From contig NZ_CAKSNX010000003.1 in the NCBI RefSeq assembly GCF_934476685.1, positions 124,001-188,000 on the forward strand: a stretch of DNA of 64,000 bases, read 5' to 3'. Under the pieces are notes generated by a model. That model was not told the DNA's origin and ran no database searches. It was given only the letters and a program-made list of their open reading frames with translations. Of the stretch, positions 25,789 to 32,929 are shown in pieces. Each line of letters starts with the position of its first letter. Position 1 is the stretch's first letter. The stretch is from an uncultured Ruminococcus sp. Lineage in GTDB: Bacteria; Bacillota; Clostridia; Oscillospirales; Ruminococcaceae. Position numbers and translations under genes: made by a program.

Positions 25789-27384
25789 ATGGCTATAATC
25801 ATCAATCAGATACCCTCTCCACTCAATTCGGACGAAGAAACTGTCTTTGCCGCCGCTCTGAAGTCGGCAGGGATAAAAAGTTCTGAGGTAAGAGAGATAC
25901 AAATCCATAAAACTTCCCTTGACGCCAGAAAGAGAAACGACATTCACTTTGTCCACTCAGTTTTCGTAAGGCTTAACGACCCTGCGGCAGAGAAAAGGAT
26001 ATGCGGCAAAAACAGCAGGCTTTCTTATACTGAGGAGAGCCGCTTTGAACCGATAATATCAGACGTTCAGCGTTCCGGTCGGGTAGTTATAGCAGGCTTT
26101 GGCCCTGCGGGAATGTTCTGCGGTCTTGTACTGGCTGAGCAGGGATACAAGCCGCTTATAATCGAGCGTGGAGAATGTGTTGAAAAACGTACTGCGTCGG
26201 TAAATAATTTCTGGACAGGCGGAAAGCTCAACACCTCTTCAAACGTTCAGTTCGGCGAGGGCGGCGCAGGAACTTTCTCAGACGGAAAGCTGACCACACG
26301 CATAAAAGACCCACTCTGCCGATACGTTCTTGAACGCTTCACCGAGTTCGGCGCTCCTGCCGAGATAACCGCAAAGGCTAAGCCCCATATCGGAACAGAC
26401 AATCTCAGAGGGATAGTCAAGGCTATCAGAGAAAGGATAATCCAGCTGGGCGGAGAGGTCAGATTTGAAGATACGGTTTCCGACTTCACCATACGGAACA
26501 ATGCCGTGGAAAGCGTAAAACATTCCGACGGCGAAACTCAGACCGCCGCACTTGTCCTCGCTATCGGTCATTCTGCAAGGGATACCTTTGAAATGCTTGC
26601 GGCAAAGAATATTTTCCTTGAGCCTAAGCCTTTTTCCGTCGGCGCAAGGATTGAGCATAAGCAGGCTGATGTGGAGCAGAGCCTTTACGGTGTACACGCA
26701 GGAAATCCCCTGCTGCCGAAAGGCGAATATCAGCTTTCCAAAAGAGATCCCGACGGCAGAGCGGCTTACACATTCTGTATGTGTCCGGGCGGAACGGTCG
26801 TGCCTGCTGCGTCTGAGGGAAACACAGTTGTTACGAATGGCATGAGCGAGTTTGCCCGTGACGGAGAAAACGCAAACGCTGCGCTGGTTATATCCGTCAC
26901 TCCCGAAGATTTCGGAACTCACCCTCTCGACGGAATGTATTTTGCAAGGGAAATAGAGAAGAGAGCCTTTGAACTTTCGGGCAGCGCAAAAGCCTGCGGC
27001 ACAACTGTCAAGGGATTTCTCGAAGGTAAACCTTCACTCGACAGCAGCGTTGTGCCGACATATGCTCTGGGACTTGAAGCTGTGGATATGAACAAGCTTT
27101 TTCCTACTTTTGTTACGGATATGATGAAAACAGGTCTTAATGATTTCAGCCGAAAAATGAAATGCTTTGGCAATGGCGACGCTATCCTCAGCGCACCCGA
27201 AACAAGAACAAGCTCCCCTGTGCGCATAACGAGAAACAGCGACACACTGACTTCCCTTTCCTGTGAAAATCTTTACCCATGCGGCGAGGGCGCAGGCTAT
27301 GCAGGTGGAATAATGAGTGCGGCTACCGACGGCATAAGGGTTGCGCTGAAAATAATGGAATCATTTGCTCCGCCGAAAAACTGA
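25789..27384 (+). CDS. FAD-dependent dehydrogenase, COG2509-like
   Basis: A 531-aa flavoprotein. The N-terminal ~90 residues form a small alpha/beta domain. The FAD-binding Rossmann motif GFGPAGMFCG with the acidic end IIERG follows (about residues 103-127). A conserved GGAGTFSDGKLTTR segment and the C-terminal PCGEGAGYAGGIMSAATDG close the flavin site. The family is widespread in Firmicutes but its substrate is unknown, so only oxidoreductase activity is claimed. It has its own SD (GGAGG) and lies between two terminators, hence monocistronic or read through from cdaR. Confidence 0.85.
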   Translation: MAIIINQIPSPLNSDEETVFAAALKSAGIKSSEVREIQIHKTSLDARKRNDIHFVHSVFVRLNDPAAEKRICGKNSRLSYTEESRFEPIISDVQRSGRVVIAGFGPAGMFCGLVLAEQGYKPLIIERGECVEKRTASVNNFWTGGKLNTSSNVQFGEGGAGTFSDGKLTTRIKDPLCRYVLERFTEFGAPAEITAKAKPHIGTDNLRGIVKAIRERIIQLGGEVRFEDTVSDFTIRNNAVESVKHSDGETQTAALVLAIGHSARDTFEMLAAKNIFLEPKPFSVGARIEHKQADVEQSLYGVHAGNPLLPKGEYQLSKRDPDGRAAYTFCMCPGGTVVPAASEGNTVVTNGMSEFARDGENANAALVISVTPEDFGTHPLDGMYFAREIEKRAFELSGSAKACGTTVKGFLEGKPSLDSSVVPTYALGLEAVDMNKLFPTFVTDMMKTGLNDFSRKMKCFGNGDAILSAPETRTSSPVRITRNSDTLTSLSCENLYPCGEGAGYAGGIMSAATDGIRVALKIMESFAPPKN

Positions 27385-27412
27385 GCATAATATCACACAG
27401 ACAGCATATTAT

Positions 27413-27450
27413 TTAACAGGCATACGCTTTTGGTGTGCCTGTTATTTTTT
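27413..27450 (+). terminator. Terminator after the FAD dehydrogenase
   Basis: Stem TAACAGGCATAC/GTGTGCCTGTTA followed by TTTTTT. Confidence 0.85.
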
Positions 27451-27467
27451 GTATGGCAGGTCGATAT

Positions 27468-27956
27468 ATGGCTAAAATTATTTATGACCGCAGCAGTGCG
27501 GCGGATTATGCAAGGCGTTGGGCGCTGAGCAGAAATCCGAACTATTATGACTTTGAAAACATAGGCGGCGACTGCACGAATTTTGCCTCACAATGCATTT
27601 ACGCAGGCTGCGGGATAATGAATTTTACTCCCGACACAGGTTGGTTTTACTCTTCTCTTCACAGCAGGTCGGCGGCTTGGACAGATGTTGAATATCTTTA
27701 CAGATTTCTTGTTACAAATAATTCTGTCGGTCCGTACGGAATAGAAACCGACATTGCGCTTGCTGAAAAGGGCGATATTATCCAGCTGGGCGACAGGGAG
27801 CGTTTTTATCATTCACTTGTTGTGACAGACCGCAAGCGAGGTGTGCCGCTGGTCTGCGCACACTCATTTGACGAACTTGACCGACCTCTCCACAGATATT
27901 CAGCCTACCGAATGAGGGCGGTGCATATCATAGGCGCAAATGATACCTATAAATAA
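27468..27956 (+). CDS. Amidase-domain (Amidase_6) protein
   Basis: A 162-aa protein with the putative amidase fold (Pfam amidase_6 type): YDRSSAADYARRWALSRNPNYYDF, then GGDCTNFASQCIYAG with the presumed nucleophilic Cys, and LVVTDR and CAHSFDELDRPL later, which supplies a His. Such domains occur in cell-wall or spore proteins, but this one has no signal peptide. Upstream ATG codons in frame lie inside the preceding terminator hairpin or just behind it, so 27468 is preferred; its SD is weak. Real substrate unknown. Confidence 0.75.
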   Translation: MAKIIYDRSSAADYARRWALSRNPNYYDFENIGGDCTNFASQCIYAGCGIMNFTPDTGWFYSSLHSRSAAWTDVEYLYRFLVTNNSVGPYGIETDIALAEKGDIIQLGDRERFYHSLVVTDRKRGVPLVCAHSFDELDRPLHRYSAYRMRAVHIIGANDTYK

Positions 27957-27960
27957 CGCA

Positions 27961-27994
27961 AGAATGGCAGCCGCTTTAACACGACTGCCATTCT
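27961..27994. terminator. Inverted repeat between convergent genes
   Basis: Perfect 10-bp stem AGAATGGCAG/CTGCCATTCT with a 14-base loop. It lacks a good T-run on either side, but its place between converging genes suggests transcription termination. Confidence 0.45.
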
Positions 27995-28046
27995 CTCAGC
28001 TTATAATAAAGTCTAATACTTCCTTACTTCCTGCATTATAAATTTA

Positions 28047-28619
28047 TCAGCTTATTCTCAGCGCTTTGTATATATCTTCGCCGCTGTCCAGCTTTTTCAT
28101 TATATAGCTGCGGCATTTATTGTAACTGTTGAAAAGACGTTTTGCTCTCTCCTCATCGGAATAAACTTTCCAATAGCCGCAAAGCAGATAGTTTTCTCCC
28201 CTGTTTGCGATAAAGCCGTTTATATCCTCAGTCGGATAACCGAGGAAAAGTCCTATCTCGTGTGGAAAATCCCCTGTTTCGGAAATCCTCTTTGTAAGTA
28301 TCTCCAGCTTTTGTTCTGCGTCTGAATTTTTTCCGTAGCCGAAACGCTCGAACATTTCGCATACGGCTTCATCGGAAAGCTGTTTGAGCAGCTTTTTCTC
28401 GTTATAGACAAGCAGGAGCATTCTGCTGCGCACTCTGCAAAGTCTGCGTATTTTCAACCCTTTCGCAGCCGCAAGTCTGTTAAATCTGTCTATATTTGCC
28501 TCGATCTCATATTCGTTCATATTGACAGATATAAGATTTGCAGGCTTTACCCCAAGCATTGCAGGGGCGGTATGGTAAGCCAGCATTCTTTCAAATCTGG
28601 CGATCTCAGCATATGACAT
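28047..28619 (-). CDS. DUF3793 family protein
   Basis: A 190-aa cytosolic protein matching the DUF3793 pattern: LAYHTAPAMLGVKPANLI near the start, central RRLCRVRSRMLLLVYN, and the family hallmark FPHEIGLFLGYPTEDINGFI with GYWKVYSDEERA downstream. Members are common in Clostridia, often near iron or flavodoxin genes, but have no assigned activity. The upstream region carries three dyads of the TTAGTT/AACTAA kind across its promoter, suggesting repression by a metal-dependent DtxR- or Fur-like regulator. SD AAAAGGAG precedes the ATG. Confidence 0.85.
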   Translation of the reverse strand: MSYAEIARFERMLAYHTAPAMLGVKPANLISVNMNEYEIEANIDRFNRLAAAKGLKIRRLCRVRSRMLLLVYNEKKLLKQLSDEAVCEMFERFGYGKNSDAEQKLEILTKRISETGDFPHEIGLFLGYPTEDINGFIANRGENYLLCGYWKVYSDEERAKRLFNSYNKCRSYIMKKLDSGEDIYKALRIS

Positions 28620-28638
28620 AACTTTTTCTCCTTTTTGA

Positions 28639-28750
28639 TTAGTTTTAACTAACCCAATATTACGATATAAGCCGACTATATTTATTCGTCAGCCTATGGT
28701 TAGCACTTACTAACCGCTTATATAATACCACATAACCATTAGTTAGTCAA
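28639..28750 (-). promoter_or_regulatory. Promoter with three operator-like dyads upstream of the DUF3793 gene
   Basis: Promoter on the minus strand: TTGACT (28750-28745), 17 bases, TATTAT (28727-28722). Dyads: TAAC-cattA-GTTA (28733-28745) between -35 and -10; GGTTAG-6-CTAACC (28698-28715) at the expected start site; TTAGTT-TT-AACTAA (28639-28652) just before the SD. All three share the TTAG/CTAA half-site. This is the arrangement of a strongly repressed promoter; the iron link is inference. Confidence 0.6.
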
Positions 28751-28783
28751 TAGTCTTTCCTATATTTCTGCAAAATATACAAA

Positions 28784-28809
28784 AAAGCAGAGCCGTTAAG
28801 CTCCGCTTT
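28784..28809 (-). terminator. Terminator after rarA
   Basis: Stem AAAGC(A/C)GAGC around a six-base loop; on the minus strand followed by TTTTTTG. Confidence 0.65.
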
Positions 28810-28821
28810 AATACTTTAATA

Positions 28822-30087
28822 TTATTCACCTTTTATTTTATCCCAGTATTTTTTTGCTGTCTGCTCGTTCTTATTCTCGCCGTAGTGATAGTAAACTCTT
28901 CCGACAAGCTGATCTGGCAAATACTGCTGTTTCACCCAATGGTCGGGATAATTATGGGGGTAAAGATAATGCTGTCCCTTGACTTTTGCACCCTCGCCGT
29001 CTGCGTGTTTATTTTGAAGATGACGTGGGAAGTCACCAATGTCGCCGTTTTTCACATCTGCAAGGGCAGCGTCTATGGCGCTTTCTGCACTGTTGGACTT
29101 AGGCGCAGTGGCAAGCAGTATGATCGCCTCGGCAAGAGGTATCCTCGCCTCAGGAAGTCCAAGCTGCAAAGCCGAATCAACGCAGGATTTCGTTATTGCC
29201 GCCGCCATTGGATAAGCCAGACCGATATCCTCGCTGGCTATAACAAGCAATCTTCTGCACAGAGAGATTATATCCCCCGCCTCGATAAGCCGTGCGGCAT
29301 AGTGAAGCGCAGCGTTTTCGTCCGAACCTCTTATGGATTTTTGCAGGGCGGAAAGTATATCATAATGCTGATCTCCGTCACGATCATAGCGCATATTGCT
29401 ACGCTGAGTGAGCAGCTTGACGTTATCAAGCCTTACAGTAAGGCTCTCGCCGTCGTTGTCCGCCGAAAGTATGCAAAGCTCCACAGTATTTATAGACTTT
29501 CTCACATCTCCGCCGCAGCCTCTTGCAATATGCTCAAGAACACCGTTCTCTAACCTCAGCTTTAAGCCTAACTCGTCCGTCATAAGCTGAAAGGCTCTTT
29601 TTATGGCAGGCAGTATCTCCTCCGAGGTCAGCGGTTTAAATTCAAAGACAGTGGAACGGCTTATAATAGCGTTGTAAACATAGAAATACGGGTTTTCCGT
29701 AGTAGATGAGATAAGCGTGATTTTACCATTTTCTATGTATTCGAGCAAAGACTGCTGCTGTTTTTTATTAAGATACTGTATCTCGTCAAGGTACAATAAT
29801 ATCCCGTTTATGCCGCTGAAAGTTTCCGTTTCCGCCACGATATCCTTTATATCAGATATAGAAGCACTTGTGCCGTTGAGCTTGTACATGGTCATATTTG
29901 CGTTCTCGGCGATCATTCTTGCAACGGTGGTCTTGCCTATACCCGACGGACCGTAGAAGATCATATTCGGTATTTTTCCGCTTTCGATTATCCTGCGGAG
30001 CGGTTTGTCCTTACCGAGCAGGTGGGTCTGCCCCACGATATCGTCAAGGACTTTTGGTCTAATTCTTTCAGCCAATGGCACACTCAT
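28822..30087 (-). CDS. rarA: Replication-associated recombination AAA+ ATPase RarA/MgsA
   Basis: A 421-aa clamp-loader-like ATPase acting at stalled forks. Start at 30087 (MSVPLAERIRPKVLDDIVGQ, the family's typical N-terminus) with AAGGAG at good spacing; sixteen extra in-frame codons upstream are rejected. Walker A YGPSGIGKTTVA, Walker B LLYLDEIQ, sensor 1 ISSTTENP and the C-terminal tetramer domain with GEGAKVKGQHYLYPHNYPDHW are all visible. The gene is followed by its terminator and preceded closely by a small hypothetical gene. Confidence 0.93.
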   Translation of the reverse strand: MSVPLAERIRPKVLDDIVGQTHLLGKDKPLRRIIESGKIPNMIFYGPSGIGKTTVARMIAENANMTMYKLNGTSASISDIKDIVAETETFSGINGILLYLDEIQYLNKKQQQSLLEYIENGKITLISSTTENPYFYVYNAIISRSTVFEFKPLTSEEILPAIKRAFQLMTDELGLKLRLENGVLEHIARGCGGDVRKSINTVELCILSADNDGESLTVRLDNVKLLTQRSNMRYDRDGDQHYDILSALQKSIRGSDENAALHYAARLIEAGDIISLCRRLLVIASEDIGLAYPMAAAITKSCVDSALQLGLPEARIPLAEAIILLATAPKSNSAESAIDAALADVKNGDIGDFPRHLQNKHADGEGAKVKGQHYLYPHNYPDHWVKQQYLPDQLVGRVYYHYGENKNEQTAKKYWDKIKGE

Positions 30088-30147
30088 TTTAAAATTCTCC
30101 TTATATGACCGCAGTTCTCCGATGTTCTCGGTCATATCAAAATTGCC

Positions 30148-30438
30148 TTAATCAAGAATATTCTGTATATCCTCCAGCTGGAGCTGATATGCTCTGCTGT
30201 TTATTTTTTTCAGCAGGTAGTTCTTTGCGATCAGCACAGCCTCCTGATATTTTGTATTCTCCATACCGATGCACACACGATAGATTATGAACTGATTGGA
30301 AGATATTTTCATAACAATATGATTTCTTCCCTCATAAGTTCCACGACAGATGGAATTTGATTTCACAAAATTCCACAGGTCTTTATAGGTCAGTTCAGTG
30401 ACCTCGTCGATAATAAACTGCTGGATAAGTTCATTCAT
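30148..30438 (-). CDS. Small hypothetical protein (96 aa)
   Basis: Begins MNELIQQFIIDEVTELTYKDLWNFV. No family recognised. Mixed alpha/beta, with central strands (GRNHIVMKISSNQFIIYRVCIG) and a C-terminal helix rich in Lys, Leu and Gln. Start chosen at 30438 for its purine-rich SD (GAGGGGG); the frame extends upstream without SD. It has no signal peptide or membrane segment. Sits 60 bp upstream of rarA in the same direction. Confidence 0.6.
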   Translation of the reverse strand: MNELIQQFIIDEVTELTYKDLWNFVKSNSICRGTYEGRNHIVMKISSNQFIIYRVCIGMENTKYQEAVLIAKNYLLKKINSRAYQLQLEDIQNILD

Positions 30439-30550
30439 GATCAAATCCCCCTCATTTCTTATTAAAGCTATTATAGCATATTTTCCTGCATTTTTCAACA
30501 CATACGCAAAAAATAAGCGGCTTTTACGCCGCTGTCGCACAATATTTCAG

Positions 30551-30787
30551 TTAAAAACCGTTGACGATAAAATCACCGAACTTATTTATCACGTCGCCAC
30601 GATCGTTGCATTTTGCAATAAGTGATATGATCCTACCTGTCCCCACACAAAGCAGACCCATTAGTGATTTTGCATTGATGACATCTGCGTCCTTTTGTAT
30701 TTTTAGATCATACCTGCAAGTTGACGCTGCTTTATGAAACTTCATTACGTCATCATAGCTTTCCAACTGAATATACGCTTTAACCAT
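30551..30787 (-). CDS. HPr-like protein lacking the active-site histidine
   Basis: A 78-aa protein of HPr size and fold. The Ser-46 region is clear (INAKSLMGLLCVG; HPr consensus N-x-KS-[IL]-MG), but the HARPA active-site stretch is absent: the equivalent part reads YDDVMKFHKAAS. It should therefore not carry phosphate from EI to PTS permeases. A regulatory role like Crh, via Ser phosphorylation, is possible. A promoter-like TTGTAA-17-TAATAT lies upstream, and a cre-like site is about 200 bp upstream. Confidence 0.75.
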   Translation of the reverse strand: MVKAYIQLESYDDVMKFHKAASTCRYDLKIQKDADVINAKSLMGLLCVGTGRIISLIAKCNDRGDVINKFGDFIVNGF

Positions 30788-31109
30788 GACCGAGCCGCCT
30801 TTCTCTTATGTTTTTCTCCCCTTATATATATTATCATATTTTAGCAATCATTACAATGCACTTAATTTAAGTCAAACGTTTTCGTTTATAAACTTTGTAG
30901 ATATACACAACTGTTCATGAATATTAACTTTAATTTTTTAACTTTATGTGTATGATTATTTTAGTATATGAAAATATATTATACAATGTTAACGTTTACA
31001 GTTGACTTTTGTTGGACAGGTTTTGCTATTTTTATCAAAAATTGTTTGTATAACAGTACTTGATCACATTCAACCCACGCATAAAATTAACTAAATTAGG
31101 CACAAAAAA
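30788..31109. promoter_or_regulatory. Spacer with a cre-like site and a palindrome
   Basis: AT-rich and gene-free. TGTTAACGTTTACA (30987-31000) matches the catabolite-responsive element TGWAANCGNTNWCA at all but one fixed position. AAACG-TTTT-CGTTT (30874-30887) is a perfect short inverted repeat. Either could be an operator for the HPr-like gene. Nothing else was recognised. Confidence 0.35.
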
Positions 31110-31133
31110 AGCAGCAGATGTTACTCTGCTGCT
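31110..31133 (-). terminator. Terminator after the DivIVA-like gene
   Basis: Perfect stem AGCAGCAGA/TCTGCTGCT; on the minus strand followed by TTTTTTTG. Confidence 0.85.
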
Positions 31134-31156
31134 TAATATTACGCTAATTATTGTTT

Positions 31157-31420
31157 TTAAAGTTTTGCTCTAAGTTCAGCTGTTTTACCACGAAGTTCAG
31201 CTAAAAATAAATTTACATCGTCCTTTGCAAAGCCGCCCCAGGCTGCACTCCTTATCTTTATATCCCCCGTTGTCGGCGGCACTCTGTACTGCTCGCCGTT
31301 TTCCTTTATGGATATTGCCTGCTCCAGCTGATAGATCTCATTCATAAGACTATCCACTGCGTGAAGCGTATCCATCTTGTTATATCCGCCGAAAAAGCAG
31401 GATTTCAAACTTTCTATCAT
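31157..31420 (-). CDS. Small DivIVA-related protein
   Basis: An 87-aa protein starting MIESLKSCFFGGYNKMDTLHAVDSL. A short helical stretch with coiled-coil character (MNEIYQLEQAI) precedes GGFAKDDVNLFLAELRGKTAEL, which resembles the GY-x-K-x-x-VD-x-F core of DivIVA/GpsB proteins, although DivIVA normally has that core at its N-terminus. Start at 31420 has GGGGGAG upstream; longer in-frame readings lack an SD. Role in division or polarity is only suggested by similarity. Confidence 0.6.
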   Translation of the reverse strand: MIESLKSCFFGGYNKMDTLHAVDSLMNEIYQLEQAISIKENGEQYRVPPTTGDIKIRSAAWGGFAKDDVNLFLAELRGKTAELRAKL

Positions 31421-31583
31421 TTTTACTCCCCCAGATGAACTGTCTTGTTTGCTCACATTAACAAAATACTCTATTTTTGATATGTTAATTATACCACATA
31501 TTTGAGAGTTTGTCAACACAAAAGAATAAATTTGTTCATAATATTTCTTTACGTTAGAAATATGTGCTTTTTCTCAACAAAAA

Positions 31584-31611
31584 AGGACAGACCGTTCATA
31601 CAGTCTGTCCT
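31584..31611 (-). terminator. Terminator after dapL
   Basis: Stem AGGACAGAC/GTCTGTCCT, ten-base loop, minus-strand TTTTTTG tail. Confidence 0.85.
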
Positions 31612-31628
31612 GAAGATCATATATAAGA

Positions 31629-32834
31629 TTATTTGCCGAAGAGCTTCTTAAATCTCTCCATAGCCTCGATAGTTCTGTCCTTATCACCGAAAGCAGTCAG
31701 TCTGAACCAGCCTTCGCCGTTCTTTCCAAAGCCTTCGCCAGGTGTGCCGACTACGTTTGCATTTTCAAGGAGGTAATCAAAGAACTCCCATGAACCCATA
31801 TCGTTCGGACACTTGAACCAGATATAAGGTGAATTCTTTCCGCCTGTATATTTGATGCCAAGCTCATCAAAAGTCTTAGAAATGACCTTTGCATTTTCCT
31901 GATAGTATCTGATGTTCTCCTTGATCTGCTTCTGACCCTCTTCTGTGAATACAGCTGCTGCTGCGCACTGTACAGGATAAGAAACACCGTTGAACTTGCT
32001 GCCTTCACGTCTGTTCCAAAGCTGTGCAACAGAAACTTCTGAGCCGTCTGATGCCTTTACCATAAGCTCGTGAGGAACTACTGTGTATCCGCATCTCATA
32101 CCTGTAAAGCCTGCTGTCTTAGAGAGTGAACACATTTCGATAGCGCACTCCTTTGCGCCCTCAACAGCAAAGATACTTCTTGGAATATTATCCTCTGTAA
32201 TGAAAGCCTCATAAGCTGAATCGTAAATGATAACAGCGTTGTTCTTCTTTGCATAGTCTATCCATACCTTAAGCTGTTCCTTAGTGTAAACAGAGCCGGT
32301 CGGATTGTTAGGTGAGCAAAGGTAGATAAGGTCGCACTTTACGTTCTCGTCAGGCATAGCGGCAAAGCCGTTCTCCTCATTTGAGTTAGCGTAGATGACC
32401 TTTCTTCCGCTCATAATATTTGTGTCTACATAAACAGGGTATGCAGGGTCTGTAACAAGCACAACGTTATCATCGCCGAAAATATCAACGATATTTCCGC
32501 AGTCTGACTTTGCGCCGTCATTTATCCTTATATCTGAAGCAGGAACGTCAACGCCAAAGCTCTTATAGTAGCCTGAAACTGCCTCTCTGAGGAAGTCATA
32601 GCCGGCGCCGCTGTCCTCATAACCCTTGAATGTTTCCTTTACGCCCATTTCGTCTGCGCCCTTTTTCATGGCGTCAACTACTACCTTGGCGATCGGGAGT
32701 GTAACATCTCCGATACCCATTGCGATAAGATCTGCGTCCGGGTGAGCCTCTTTAAAAGCATTTCTCTTCTTTGCGATATTTATAAAGAGATAATTCTTTT
32801 CAAGCTTGAGAAAATTTTCATTGATCTGTGGCAT
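31629..32834 (-). CDS. dapL: LL-diaminopimelate aminotransferase
   Basis: PLP enzyme converting tetrahydrodipicolinate directly to LL-diaminopimelate with glutamate, bypassing acyl intermediates. 401 aa from the ATG at 32834 (AAAGGAG upstream). Fold type I landmarks: IGDVTLPI near the N-terminus, KSDCGNIVDIFG, VTDPAYPVYVDTN, CSPNNPTGSVY, and the PLP lysine in CSLSKTAGFTGMRCGY. It lies 95 bp after carB-dapF and shares its direction, so the enzyme making LL-DAP is next to the epimerase that converts it to meso-DAP for peptidoglycan and lysine. Confidence 0.95.
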   Translation of the reverse strand: MPQINENFLKLEKNYLFINIAKKRNAFKEAHPDADLIAMGIGDVTLPIAKVVVDAMKKGADEMGVKETFKGYEDSGAGYDFLREAVSGYYKSFGVDVPASDIRINDGAKSDCGNIVDIFGDDNVVLVTDPAYPVYVDTNIMSGRKVIYANSNEENGFAAMPDENVKCDLIYLCSPNNPTGSVYTKEQLKVWIDYAKKNNAVIIYDSAYEAFITEDNIPRSIFAVEGAKECAIEMCSLSKTAGFTGMRCGYTVVPHELMVKASDGSEVSVAQLWNRREGSKFNGVSYPVQCAAAAVFTEEGQKQIKENIRYYQENAKVISKTFDELGIKYTGGKNSPYIWFKCPNDMGSWEFFDYLLENANVVGTPGEGFGKNGEGWFRLTAFGDKDRTIEAMERFKKLFGK

Positions 32835-32929
32835 TATTATAGCTCCTTTTCTTAGTAAATTCAAGGCTGTGCCGCATAAAGCATATCCCTTATGCGGTCG
32901 TGCCTGTGTTTGATTTTATAATGCTATCG

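Noticed and set aside
29408..29590. Rightward frames opposite rarA
   Set aside because: Antisense shadows of a well-supported gene, with no SD or promoter.
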